Origin: Pseudanabaena sp. PCC 6802
GTDB lineage: Bacteria; Cyanobacteriota; Cyanobacteriia; Pseudanabaenales; Pseudanabaenaceae
Length of the DNA stretch: 64,000 bases
Reading direction: 5' to 3'
Assembly (NCBI RefSeq): GCF_000332175.1
Contig: NZ_KB235914.1
Coordinates: 2,228,868 to 2,292,867, forward strand
The notes under the pieces were generated by a model that was given only the letters and a program-made list of their open reading frames with translations, was not told the DNA's origin and did no database searches. The position numbers and the translations under genes were made by a program. Within the stretch, counting starts at the first letter, position 1. Each line of letters starts with the position of its first letter. This document shows positions 1-8,459 of the stretch, piece by piece.

Positions 1-1
1 G

Positions 2-751
2 GCACTGGACTGGACAGATCTGTTTAGGGCCGTGCCATCCGTGATTCAGGTGATGCAGCTCTCAAACGTTTCCGACCAGGATGAAGTGCAATTGGGCAGA
101 CAATTGGATCGCCAGCTTGCTTCGGAGGTGAGAATTAGTCGAGATCCTGCCGCCAACGCTCTAGTTAGAGCCATTGGCGAAGGACTGGTGCGCAATAGCG
201 ATCGCCCCAACCTTCCCTATACGTTTCAGGTGGTTGAGGATAAAAATATCAATGCTTTTGCCACAATGGGTGGATTCGTTTACGTCAATACTGGTACGAT
301 CGCCGCAGCCGATAATCGCGCCCAGTTAGCAGCAGTAATCGCTCACGAAATGGGACATATTTCTGGCCGCCACGCCCTCGAACAAATCAAGCAAATGGCA
401 CTGGCACAGGGAGTCGCTTCTGTCGCAGGGTTGGATCGCGATCAGTTTGTTCAGATTGGCGTTCAACTAGCTTTGCGCTTGCCAAATAGCCGCGAAGCAG
501 AATTTGATGCCGATCGCCGTGGGTTGGAGACGATCGCCCGATCTGGCTACGCACCGCAAGCCCTGCCTGCCTTTTTGCAAAAACTAGCTAGCAAATCGGG
601 TAATGGCGTACCTGGATTTCTCAGTACCCACCCAGGTGCGAATGAGAGAATTGCAGCTTTAAACGAGCGAATTGAACGCGAGAATCTCTACGGACAAGGC
701 GGTCTCAACGATACCAAATATCAGCGGAATTGGCGCAATCGATTTCGCTAA
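2..751 (+). CDS. M48-family zinc metalloprotease (5' partial)
   Basis: The reading frame is open to the left edge of the window, so the true start and probable signal peptide lie upstream; the GTG at 32 is unlikely to be the start. The protein is a zinc-dependent endopeptidase of family M48, probably acting in the periplasm or at the membrane in protein quality control. The zinc site HEMGH is visible, with the third ligand expected in the downstream segment NSREAEFDADRRGL. The block NAFATMGGFVYVNTGTI before the zinc helix is typical of the BepA/YfgC-like branch that cyanobacteria carry in several copies. TPR repeats found in BepA are absent, so this is the short form. No operon partner is visible because the next gene is on the other strand. 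Confidence 0.85.
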   Translation, partial: ALDWTDLFRAVPSVIQVMQLSNVSDQDEVQLGRQLDRQLASEVRISRDPAANALVRAIGEGLVRNSDRPNLPYTFQVVEDKNINAFATMGGFVYVNTGTIAAADNRAQLAAVIAHEMGHISGRHALEQIKQMALAQGVASVAGLDRDQFVQIGVQLALRLPNSREAEFDADRRGLETIARSGYAPQALPAFLQKLASKSGNGVPGFLSTHPGANERIAALNERIERENLYGQGGLNDTKYQRNWRNRFR

Positions 752-768
752 TTATCAGTCCAATGCCT

Positions 769-796
769 GTAGGGGCAGTACCCCCGTGCCTGCCCC
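769..796. repeat. Short interspersed palindrome, GTAGGGGCAG family
   Basis: A GTAGGGGCAG arm faces a CTGCCCC-type arm across a short loop, just after the protease stop codon. Related copies lie at 11012-11040 and 59262-59306. This is an intergenic hairpin repeat that may help end transcription here; no T-run follows. Confidence 0.55.
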
Positions 797-835
797 ATGC
801 TACTAGTTGGGATAACTACGGGTGGACTGTCCCAA

Positions 836-1477
836 TTACAACAATTTGCGTACCCATTGCCGAAATGCTTTCAGGGTTTGACTGCGTCCTTCAGTTTGAC
901 TGCGTTCTAGAAATTGAGCGACACCGTCCACGATCGCGAAGTTGGGAAAGTTAGGACTGAAATTAGCATCCTGATACTGCCCATTTTGTAGCAAGCTAAT
1001 TCGCAGTTGTCCGTCCTCAAGCCGCCATAGTTCGGGAACTCCCAATGCTTGATAAGCATCCAGCCCAGTTTTAGAAGTAACGTCTACCTCAATTGCCAGA
1101 TCGGGAGGGGGATCTACAGTTAAATCTAGTCGGTCTTTGCCAATCATTTGGGCAGCATTTTTAATGTAAAAGCAGTCATCTGGCTCAATTCCTTTCGCCA
1201 TGTCCCGACGCTTGAAGGTACTGGAACCAAAACACTCATTATCAATGTCAAGTTCCTCCAGCAGGATTTTAACCATATCCCCAATCAAGACTTTAGCTTT
1301 TTCATGTTTCGGTAAAGGCATCCGAATTTCTAACACTCCATCACTATAGGCAATTCTACAAGCGCGTTTGTCCCCTAGCTCGTCGAGAATGGCTTCAAAT
1401 TCTTGCCAGTTAACCTCTTGAAGCTGGATTCTTTGACCTGGATGCACCACCAATTGCCGAAGCTGAAGCGTGACCAT
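836..1477 (-). CDS. Uma2-family (DUF820) restriction-endonuclease-fold protein
   Basis: A 213-residue protein of the Uma2/DUF820 family, which is greatly expanded in cyanobacteria and has a PD-(D/E)XK nuclease fold but no settled function. The segments GIEPDDCFYI and PPDLAIEVDVTS supply the family's acidic and E-x-D motif; the second is the likely metal-binding strand. The C-terminal extension (about residues 160-213) is ordinary for the family. It stands alone between two genes on the opposite strand. Two relatives are in this window: an intact one at 6308-6883 and a broken one at 18063-18590 that keeps the same GIEPDYCFYI block. The start ATG at 1477 begins directly in the conserved N-terminus. 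Confidence 0.8.
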   Translation of the reverse strand: MVTLQLRQLVVHPGQRIQLQEVNWQEFEAILDELGDKRACRIAYSDGVLEIRMPLPKHEKAKVLIGDMVKILLEELDIDNECFGSSTFKRRDMAKGIEPDDCFYIKNAAQMIGKDRLDLTVDPPPDLAIEVDVTSKTGLDAYQALGVPELWRLEDGQLRISLLQNGQYQDANFSPNFPNFAIVDGVAQFLERSQTEGRSQTLKAFRQWVRKLL

Positions 1478-1584
1478 GATGATTCTCTGGTAAGGGACTA
1501 ATCTAGTATAAAGCAGCCAGCCCTATACCTGGATAAGATCGATTTGGGTTTCCAAACTTTCACGTAAGGAGATAAACTAACTGC

Positions 1585-2907
1585 ATGTTACACGCGATCG
1601 CATCTCCGCACTACTGGTTAACAAATTGCCATATCCCAACGTGTTTGCTCGACCGAGAATTTAACGTAAATGCTAGTTGGGAAGGCATTGCCGCCTTCGA
1701 TCTAGAAATTCTAGATGGCAAGATTCATACGGTGATTCCCACTAACTCAGCTCATCGCACATCATCTCATATAGAACAAATAGATCTAAGGCAAGGCATG
1801 GTTTTACCTTGCTTTATTGATATGCATACCCATCTCGATAAGGGACATATTTGGAATCGCACTCCCAATCTCGATGGGACTTTTGTCAATGCTTTGCAGG
1901 TGGTGGAGGTCGATCGCGATCGCTACTGGAATTCTGAGGATCTATATCGACGCATGGAATTCGGGCTGAAGTGCAGTTATGCCCACGGGACAAAAGCCAT
2001 TCGCACTCATTTAGACTGTCCGTTCCCACAAGCAGACATCAGTTTGGATGTGTTTAAGGCATTACACCAAACCTGGGCAGATCGACTGACCCTGCAAGCT
2101 GTTTCCCTCGTCACGCTCGATCGGTTTATGGGAACTGAGGGGAAAGCTCTAGCCGATCGCATTGCCGATCTAGGTGCAGTTCTGGGTGGCGTTGCTTTTT
2201 TGAATCCCGATATAGATATCCAACTAGATCGAGTATTTAGCCTGGCGAAAGAACGTCAGCTTGACTTGGACTTCCACACCGATGAGAACGATAATCCGCA
2301 ATCCGATACCCTGTTAAGAGTGGCGCGAGCGGCGTTGCGACATGAATTTACAGGCAGGATTACCTGCGGACACTGTTGCAGCCTCACCGTCCAAGATGCG
2401 ATCGCCGTTCAGGAGACAATTGCGCTTGTAAAGGAAGCGGGGATTGGCATTGTCAGTCTGCCCACATGCAATTTATACTTGCAAGATCGCAAGGCGGGTA
2501 TTACACCAAGATGGCGCGGTGTCACCTTAATGCAAGAGTTAAAAGCGATGGGAGTAGAAGTAGCGATCGCTCAGGATAACTGTCGAGATCCCTTCTATAG
2601 TTTTGGCGATGGCGATTTGTTGCAGGTATTTGCGATGTCAGTTCAAATCGCTCATCTCGATAGTCCCTACGGCAATTGGTTGCAAACCATTACATCTACG
2701 CCAGCACGATTGATGGGATTAGAAAATACAGGCAAGATTGGCGTTGGGCAACCCGCCGATCTAGTCATATGCAAAGCAAGAAATTTTAGCGAACTTTTGT
2801 CTCGTCCCCAGAGCGATCGCAGGATTATCCGTTCCGGGCAATTAGTCGATTCTACTTTGCCAGATTACAGCGAACTAGACGATCTAATCTTTAGAGAGGG
2901 AGTTTAG
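1585..2907 (+). CDS. Cytosine deaminase-like metal-dependent amidohydrolase
   Basis: A 440-residue amidohydrolase of the CodA branch, which hydrolyses cytosine (or a related cyclic amidine) to the carbonyl compound plus ammonia in pyrimidine salvage. The metal and catalytic motifs of CodA are all recognisable in order: MHTHLDKG (two metal His), DFHTDEN (metal His and catalytic Glu), TCGHCCS (His) and IAQDNCRDPFY (metal Asp). A C-terminal beta segment (TGKIGVGQPADLVICKA) closes the composite sandwich domain usual in amidohydrolases. An AGGAGA ribosome-binding sequence lies upstream of the ATG. The substrate is inferred from the motif set; creatinine or isoguanine deaminases share the fold, so specificity is less sure than fold. 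Confidence 0.75.
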   Translation: MLHAIASPHYWLTNCHIPTCLLDREFNVNASWEGIAAFDLEILDGKIHTVIPTNSAHRTSSHIEQIDLRQGMVLPCFIDMHTHLDKGHIWNRTPNLDGTFVNALQVVEVDRDRYWNSEDLYRRMEFGLKCSYAHGTKAIRTHLDCPFPQADISLDVFKALHQTWADRLTLQAVSLVTLDRFMGTEGKALADRIADLGAVLGGVAFLNPDIDIQLDRVFSLAKERQLDLDFHTDENDNPQSDTLLRVARAALRHEFTGRITCGHCCSLTVQDAIAVQETIALVKEAGIGIVSLPTCNLYLQDRKAGITPRWRGVTLMQELKAMGVEVAIAQDNCRDPFYSFGDGDLLQVFAMSVQIAHLDSPYGNWLQTITSTPARLMGLENTGKIGVGQPADLVICKARNFSELLSRPQSDRRIIRSGQLVDSTLPDYSELDDLIFREGV

Positions 2908-3024
2908 CTACAAATGCTTCTAGTTATGGCGGATTTTGTGGGTTACCTCGATCTGACCCCTCCCCGCAACAGAGAAGGGTTTCCGAACTCCCCTTTCCCT
3001 CATAAGGAAGATCTGGAGAGTTAG

Positions 3025-3156
3025 GTTATACCAATTCTAAAAATTACGGCTATATAGCCATAGACAGATCTGTTAGGACAGGGGGGGTGTGGGCACAGCC
3101 CCCACGCAGGGGTTCTACCCCTGCACCCCGTCCTAAGCCTAGTGGCTACAGCTATA
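3025..3156. repeat. MITE-like palindromic element, family A, copy 1
   Basis: The core (about 3051-3156) starts TATATAGCCATAGAC and ends TGGCTACAGCTATA, so the ends are imperfect inverted repeats. The GC-rich inside (TTAGGACAGG... CCCCGTCCTAAG) can fold into a long hairpin. A second copy is at 23889-23996 and a degenerate one at 60385-60463. The leading TTATACCAATTCTAAAAATT is shared with the element at 51846-51993. The element abuts the stop codon of the minus-strand GTPase gene and probably serves as its transcription end. Confidence 0.75.
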
Positions 3157-5037
3157 CTAGCTGCGCTGTTGCCGATAAAAATCAAATCGTTGCTGAAGTT
3201 CTTCTGGTTTTCGAGCTTGAGTCAAGTACTCCACTAATGCTTGTCCCAACGCCCAGGCATCGTCTTGAGGAGAAGTCGAGTATTTCATCAGGAGAGGAGA
3301 TAGCGAACTCCAGTCGATGTCTTGAAAGAAATTGAGATTTGGTTTGAAGAGTTTGTACAAGTCGCACACCATCAATACCTTCCCAACAATTGCGGGAACT
3401 TGTTCCACGGGGATATTCCCAAGCAACACTGAGAGCGCTGCCATCCCTCGCAATTGGAACAGCAGCCCAGCGCCCGCACTTTTAAGCATAGATGCGACAT
3501 CTTGCCCCACGGACAGATTCATAGCACGGCGATCGATGAGTTTAGCTGCTGCCGTGGCTTGAACGTTTGCGCTGTTCGTCCAGCGCGCTACGCGGGCTTG
3601 TCTTGCCGGATCTAGATTTTCGATGAGTAGATTTGATAGTGCTTCGACGTTCCATTCCGCCCTACCCAGTGTCGGATCGGTGGTAACGACTGGAATCACC
3701 CGATCGCACAGGTCGCGTAACACTTCAGCCCGATAAAGGACGGCATCGCGGATAGCTATCTCTTTGGGGCGAGTGCCAAATTGCCAATCGTAGGGGGTCT
3801 GCCACTCTCGCACCGGACGCAAGCGATCGACCTGTGTAACCGCAACCATCGTGGGAAGATTCTCAACTCTAGTCTGCACGGCCTTGAGAAAATCCGCATC
3901 CATTTGGAGGGCTGGCTCTAAAGCAGGGGTAGCCAGAATCAATGCATCAACGCTGGCGGCGAGATGCAACACCTGTTCGCGCAGATCGGGGCGATCGACC
4001 TGCTCGTAACCGGGGGCATCCCACAGTACGATATCGTCTTGCCAGGTAAATTTTTGGCATTCGGTGGTGTTGGGTAATAGATCGACTGCTGCCAGTTGCT
4101 CCTGAAACAAGCTATTAATCAAACTACTTTTGCCAGCCCCAGTGCGCCCGACCAGCAGTATTTCTACGGGCTTTTGCTGAATCTCATCGATGGGTTGAGC
4201 CTGTTCTAGAATCTCTCGTAGAGTCTGGGTTTGCTGGCTGGAAGGAGAGAATCGATCTGTCAATGGCAGATCGGCGTTGCCATACAGGGCAACCGATCGC
4301 TGGGCGAGATGCTGGAACGCATATTCTCGCGCTACTTGGCCTAAATTTGCTAGTAACTGCTGTTTGGCGCGATCGCTGGTACTCTGGCTGGCCTGTTTGG
4401 CTAATGCTGCGGCGGGATTTCTTATCCATAACGACCAATCCCAGACCTGGAGAGCTTTTTGCAACCAGGGAGAGAATCGTCCGTATTTTTCGTAAGCTTC
4501 ATAGGCTTGACCTACAGATATCTTGTTCAGTAGCGGTGAAAGACCGTGCATCCAACGATCTAGATCGTCAACGGTGCCTCGAATCAGGCCATAGGCTTGG
4601 GGAATATAAATATTGAGCAATGGATATTTGATGTCGGGGTAATAAACCTGGGCGATCGCGCTAACCAAGCCATGACAGCGCTGCCAAAAGGTTTGCATGT
4701 CTTCCCATACGGGCTTATCAGCACGCGACACTTGTACGACATTTTTTAAGATGACTTCCACTTGCCGGACTTTATCGGCACCATCACCGGACTGAACGGG
4801 TAATTTATCCGCAAATTCTTGCCAGTCAACGGAAAATTCTTCCCGTTGCGCGATCGCGGTGCCCGTCCATTTTGTCAACAACCAGAGCCATCCTACGAAT
4901 AGAACGATCGCCAATCCCCAAATCCAGGAAATTCCCCAAGCCTGAATTTGAACCCCAGCCGCAAACAGCAAAAACAACGCGATCGCGGCAAGCGGTAAAA
5001 TCAGTAGCGCAATTTGCCAGGGCTTTAATACAATCAT
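3157..5037 (-). CDS. Membrane-anchored GTPase (dynamin/Era-like G domain)
   Basis: A 626-residue protein with two N-terminal membrane helices (about residues 8-28 and 34-55), a helical region to about 280, then a G domain. The G1 P-loop is GRTGAGKSS at 297-305. G3 is WDAPG near 345. The G4 position reads TQVD near 409 instead of the usual NKxD/TKxD, so nucleotide preference could be relaxed. The C-terminal helical part resembles the DUF697/YcjF regions that accompany such GTPases. Its ATG overlaps the stop of the upstream GTPase gene (5034-6290) by 4 bp (ATGA), so the two are translationally coupled and may work as a heteromeric pair at the membrane. The exact process is unknown; stress-linked membrane remodelling is only a guess. 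Confidence 0.7.
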   Translation of the reverse strand: MIVLKPWQIALLILPLAAIALFLLFAAGVQIQAWGISWIWGLAIVLFVGWLWLLTKWTGTAIAQREEFSVDWQEFADKLPVQSGDGADKVRQVEVILKNVVQVSRADKPVWEDMQTFWQRCHGLVSAIAQVYYPDIKYPLLNIYIPQAYGLIRGTVDDLDRWMHGLSPLLNKISVGQAYEAYEKYGRFSPWLQKALQVWDWSLWIRNPAAALAKQASQSTSDRAKQQLLANLGQVAREYAFQHLAQRSVALYGNADLPLTDRFSPSSQQTQTLREILEQAQPIDEIQQKPVEILLVGRTGAGKSSLINSLFQEQLAAVDLLPNTTECQKFTWQDDIVLWDAPGYEQVDRPDLREQVLHLAASVDALILATPALEPALQMDADFLKAVQTRVENLPTMVAVTQVDRLRPVREWQTPYDWQFGTRPKEIAIRDAVLYRAEVLRDLCDRVIPVVTTDPTLGRAEWNVEALSNLLIENLDPARQARVARWTNSANVQATAAAKLIDRRAMNLSVGQDVASMLKSAGAGLLFQLRGMAALSVLLGNIPVEQVPAIVGKVLMVCDLYKLFKPNLNFFQDIDWSSLSPLLMKYSTSPQDDAWALGQALVEYLTQARKPEELQQRFDFYRQQRS

Positions 5038-6290
5038 GCCTTCTCAACCTGCGCGATCGATGGGGATAGGTTAGATTTCTTATACTGCTCCTGTTTTGTG
5101 CGGAAAGCCTCCTTCATGACATCATTTACCCTTTCCAGGTTAGGTTTCTTGCCCTGCATTAACTCTCCAAAGTAAAAACAGGCGGCCTCTCCCAACGCCC
5201 AGGTATATGCCGCTGCCCAGGATGCTGCCACAACGCTGCCAAACCCCGGCACGAATTTGATTAGCTCTCGACCCAAGGTTTGCGCGACAAAGCCGCCACC
5301 GATGGAGGCGATCAGTCCGCCCGCTTGCGATGGACTGAGGGTTTGACCGTATAAATTGCCTAACAGCACCACCATTGAGACTTGCGTGGCGGTGAGAACT
5401 GGCATGGTAGCAAACGGTAAGGGTACAGCAGCAATGGTTGCTGCTAGCACGGCATAGGTTGATAAGTAGCGCAGTGCCACGCCTTTGTAGAGATGACCCA
5501 ACTGTTTTTGCAGATTTTGCTCGCGGTCAACCAGTTCCCGAAGCATTTTGGCTTCTGCTTCAGGTAGCAGATCGGCGATCGCATCTCGTAATGCATCTAA
5601 ACCATAAAAGACAGGATCGAACCCATCCTCCTCCAGCGTGAAGTCAATTAAAACCGCGCGATCGTACAGAACGCGCTCCTTTTTTGTCGAGCCAAAGTCT
5701 TTCTTGAGAGCTGCAAATGCTCTAGCGATCGGTTCCGAGGCAGGTGGATATTCTGCACGATCTGCGTTTGGAGGATACAACAGATGCAAACAGGTGACGG
5801 CTAAAATACAGGGAATTGCAGGGAACCGTTGCCGCAGTCCTTTAATGACCTGTAGCAGGGCATCGTTAGCAAAATCCGTAATTTTGACGGTTAAGATTAG
5901 AACTCTGGCTCTGGGGCTTTGCTCTAGATCGGTACAGAGTTCCTCGATTATTTTTTGCGTATTTCGATCCGCATCGCCCAATCCGACTGTATCGATAAAC
6001 GTCAGAATAGGGAGATCGCTAGAAGGGTAATCGTAGCGCTGGGTGTGTTGGGTGTGGGGTCGAAAACCCTGCCCTACTATGTCGGCGGAGACCCCAGTTA
6101 GACCGCGAATAATCGAGCTTTTCCCAGATTGCGTTTTGCCAACTAATACCACTTCTATAGTCGATAGGCTGTCTCTGACGCTGGCTAAGATCTCGGCAAG
6201 TTTCTCATCGCTGACCCAGAACCGATCTTTAAAAAATTGCGAGACTTGCTCAAAGGGATTAAAGCCCATAACTTTGAAAAATTGCGACAA
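5034..6290 (-). CDS. GTPase with C-terminal DUF697-like membrane domain
   Basis: A 418-residue protein with a P-loop GKTQSGKSS at 51-59 and a G3 motif DTVG near 100. No clear NKxD is seen; TCLH stands near that place. Residues about 270-380 form a Gly/Ala-rich hydrophobic region (LPFATMPVLTATQVSMVVLLG... VPGFGSVVAASWAAAYTWALGE) typical of DUF697, which associates with GTPases. The same domain, without a G domain, occurs in the protein at 13223-14179 between the flavodiiron genes. It is first in a two-gene unit with the following GTPase (4-bp overlap). Upstream at 6291-6307 there is only a 17-nt gap to a Uma2 gene on the same strand, so all three may be co-transcribed. Confidence 0.75.
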   Translation of the reverse strand: MSQFFKVMGFNPFEQVSQFFKDRFWVSDEKLAEILASVRDSLSTIEVVLVGKTQSGKSSIIRGLTGVSADIVGQGFRPHTQHTQRYDYPSSDLPILTFIDTVGLGDADRNTQKIIEELCTDLEQSPRARVLILTVKITDFANDALLQVIKGLRQRFPAIPCILAVTCLHLLYPPNADRAEYPPASEPIARAFAALKKDFGSTKKERVLYDRAVLIDFTLEEDGFDPVFYGLDALRDAIADLLPEAEAKMLRELVDREQNLQKQLGHLYKGVALRYLSTYAVLAATIAAVPLPFATMPVLTATQVSMVVLLGNLYGQTLSPSQAGGLIASIGGGFVAQTLGRELIKFVPGFGSVVAASWAAAYTWALGEAACFYFGELMQGKKPNLERVNDVMKEAFRTKQEQYKKSNLSPSIAQVEKA

Positions 6291-6307
6291 GTATTTTTGC
6301 TATCACT

Positions 6308-6883
6308 TCAACTCAAGATTTGGGCCAGATCGAGGACAAATCCAGGCAATACATCCTCGCCCGATAAGCTGGTAGGAGCAAATAAAACTTCCACATCTTT
6401 CCCAGGACGATAGATTTCTGCGCGCTGATTTTTAGGATCGAGCAACCAGCCCAAGCGCACGCCATTCTTGATATATTCCTGCATTTTTCGCTGCAATTTC
6501 TCCAGATTATCCGTCTCAGAGCGCAATTCCGCCACAAAGTCGGGAGCCATAGGGAGAAACTTGGCCGGATCGCATTGCAGTGCTAGCAATCGCTCTCGTC
6601 TCACCCAAGATGCATCAGGCGAACGATCTGCGCCATTAGGCAAGGTAAACCCTGTTGAAGAATCAAAAACCAGTCCCGTACCGTCGGCATCCGCCCAATT
6701 ACCCAAACGCTGGTTCAGTTTGCTATTGCGATTTCCGGTTCCCCATCCAGTTGGCGGCATGACAATTAATTCCTCTTGGGCAGTACGTTCGAGACGGAGG
6801 TCGGGATTGCTCTGACAAAGCTGCAAGAACTGCTCGTCTGTTAATTTGATACTAGGGCTGAGGTTAATAGTAATAGCAGTCAT
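6308..6883 (-). CDS. Uma2-family (DUF820) restriction-endonuclease-fold protein
   Basis: A 191-residue Uma2 protein of the standard length. Conserved blocks are the N-terminal LTDEQFLQLCQSNPDLRLERT, the middle RSPDASWVRRERL, and DFVAELRSETDNLEKLQRKM, where E of VAELRS occupies the nuclease-fold metal site, followed by GVRLGWLLDP and the late RPG segment. It belongs to a different subfamily from the gene at 836-1477 (VAELRS instead of IEVDVTS). It lies 17 nt upstream of the GTPase pair on the same strand. Function in cyanobacteria is not established; the family is named after a nuclease-like fold, and activity has not been shown for most members. Confidence 0.8.
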   Translation of the reverse strand: MTAITINLSPSIKLTDEQFLQLCQSNPDLRLERTAQEELIVMPPTGWGTGNRNSKLNQRLGNWADADGTGLVFDSSTGFTLPNGADRSPDASWVRRERLLALQCDPAKFLPMAPDFVAELRSETDNLEKLQRKMQEYIKNGVRLGWLLDPKNQRAEIYRPGKDVEVLFAPTSLSGEDVLPGFVLDLAQILS

Positions 6884-6949
6884 ATGCAGTATCTTTTATT
6901 GGCTATGCCTAGATAATATGGTAACACCCTGCTTGAGATTGACTGAATT

Positions 6950-8437
6950 GTGGATACTCAACTACAGCAACTCCTGACTGCGATATTGCAGTTTTTTACA
7001 GCGCCGCTGTTTCATATTGGCGATACGGCGGTATCGCTGAGCCTGACTTTAGGTGTTTTAATCGCGCTGTTTGTAATTGTTTTCTTAGTCAGTATTTTCA
7101 AGAATTTTTTGCGATCGCAGCTCTTAGTCAAGTTAGGCATGGATGAGGGCAACCGCGCCGCGATCGCCACGATTGTCAGTTATAGTGCTGGCACGGTGGG
7201 ATTTATTATCGTCTTGCAAAGTATTGGCTTAAATTTAGCTTCTTTGGCATTGGTGGCAGGTGGTTTGGGGGTTGGGATTGGCTTTGGTTTGCAGGATCTA
7301 ACTAAGAATTTTGTCAGCGGCCTGACATTATTGCTCGAGAGAAAGATCAAAGTTGGCGATTTCGTGGAATTTGAAGGACTATCCGGGCATGTAAAAGAGA
7401 TATCGATCCGTTCCACGTTAGTGCGCACTCTCGATGGTAGCGATGTAATCGTTCCCAATAGCTTTCTGGTGGAAAATCGACTGGTGAATTGGAGCTACGA
7501 TAACTATGCGGGACGAATTAGAATACCTGTGAGAGTCGAGTTCGACACAGATCCGCTACTCGTGACGGAAATACTGGCAAGGGTTGCCCATAGCGAACCC
7601 GATGTCGTTCATGCCTATCCACCGGAAGTTCTGTTTAGGGGTTTTGGTGATAGTTCGTTGCAGTTTGAACTGTGGGTGTGGATTAAACGCATCGATCTCG
7701 AAGCGCAGATTAAAAGCTCGTTATATTTTCGGATCAATCGCGAGTTGTGTCTCAATCGCATTAAGGTTCCATTTGTACAGACAGAAATGTGGTTAAAAAA
7801 TCCTGAAGAACTCATGGCCTATGGGAGTAAGGTTGAAGATGTGCTGAAAATGCGGGGCTTGGAAGCTCAAAGCCTGGAGACCCACAATCTGGAGGCTCAG
7901 GGATTCGAGAGTCAACCTGGATCGCCACTCTATTTAAGGGATATGCTGCGTCAGATTGCCTACTTCCAGAACTTTAGCGATCTGGAACTACGGCAACTAA
8001 TAGAAGTTGGCTATCGCAGAAGTATTAAAGCCGGAGAGATTCTGTTTCGAGAAGACGAGCCAGGGGATGACTTTTATATTATCCTCTCCGGCAGTTTAGA
8101 TGTAAAGTTACTAAAGCTAGATAAGCAGCTTGCTACGCTCAAGAAGGGAGATTTTGTGGGGGAGTTGGCACTCATGCTAGATATCCCCCGCACCGCCACT
8201 GTAGAAGCGCTAGAGGACACTACCCTATTCGCGGTTAACCGCAATGGGCTGACCAGGTTGCTGCAAAGCTATCCCAATCTAGCGGAGTCGATCGCGCGGG
8301 AAATATGCAAGCGACAGGAGGAATTGGCTTTGACTCAAAAGCAACTCAGAAAACTCGGTTTGGCAGACGCGCCAGAAGATGGTAAGAATCTACTCCTGTG
8401 GGTGCGCCAGCGTTTGATCGGTTTATTTGGTTTGTAG
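6950..8437 (+). CDS. MscS-type mechanosensitive channel fused to a cyclic-nucleotide-binding domain
   Basis: A 495-residue protein. Three N-terminal membrane helices (about 20-45, 65-90 and 95-115) lead into the MscS pore helix region VAGGLGVGIGFGLQDLTKNF, then the beta domain KVGDFVEFEGLSGHVKEI and the conserved VPNS. A linker at about 300-325 repeats the theme LEAQ/LETH/LEAQ/FESQ. Residues 330-470 are a Crp/cNMP-binding domain with the typical GEILFREDEPGDDFYIILSG and FVGELALMLDIPRTATVEA (phosphate-binding cassette). Channels of this MscS-CNB type are known and can be gated or blocked by cyclic nucleotides. The start is GTG at 6950. The next gene starts 22 nt after the stop, suggesting co-transcription. 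Confidence 0.88.
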   Translation: MDTQLQQLLTAILQFFTAPLFHIGDTAVSLSLTLGVLIALFVIVFLVSIFKNFLRSQLLVKLGMDEGNRAAIATIVSYSAGTVGFIIVLQSIGLNLASLALVAGGLGVGIGFGLQDLTKNFVSGLTLLLERKIKVGDFVEFEGLSGHVKEISIRSTLVRTLDGSDVIVPNSFLVENRLVNWSYDNYAGRIRIPVRVEFDTDPLLVTEILARVAHSEPDVVHAYPPEVLFRGFGDSSLQFELWVWIKRIDLEAQIKSSLYFRINRELCLNRIKVPFVQTEMWLKNPEELMAYGSKVEDVLKMRGLEAQSLETHNLEAQGFESQPGSPLYLRDMLRQIAYFQNFSDLELRQLIEVGYRRSIKAGEILFREDEPGDDFYIILSGSLDVKLLKLDKQLATLKKGDFVGELALMLDIPRTATVEALEDTTLFAVNRNGLTRLLQSYPNLAESIAREICKRQEELALTQKQLRKLGLADAPEDGKNLLLWVRQRLIGLFGL

Positions 8438-8459
8438 TTTAATCGTGAGGGGCAGAAAA

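Noticed and set aside
3087..3335. Plus-strand ORF across the family A repeat
   Set aside because: Proline/arginine-rich translation of a hairpin and the antisense of the GTPase gene.
8427..8459. TTG start that would overlap the MscS gene
   Set aside because: ATG 8460 has a GTGAGGGG ribosome-binding sequence, and the extra residues are not TPR-like.
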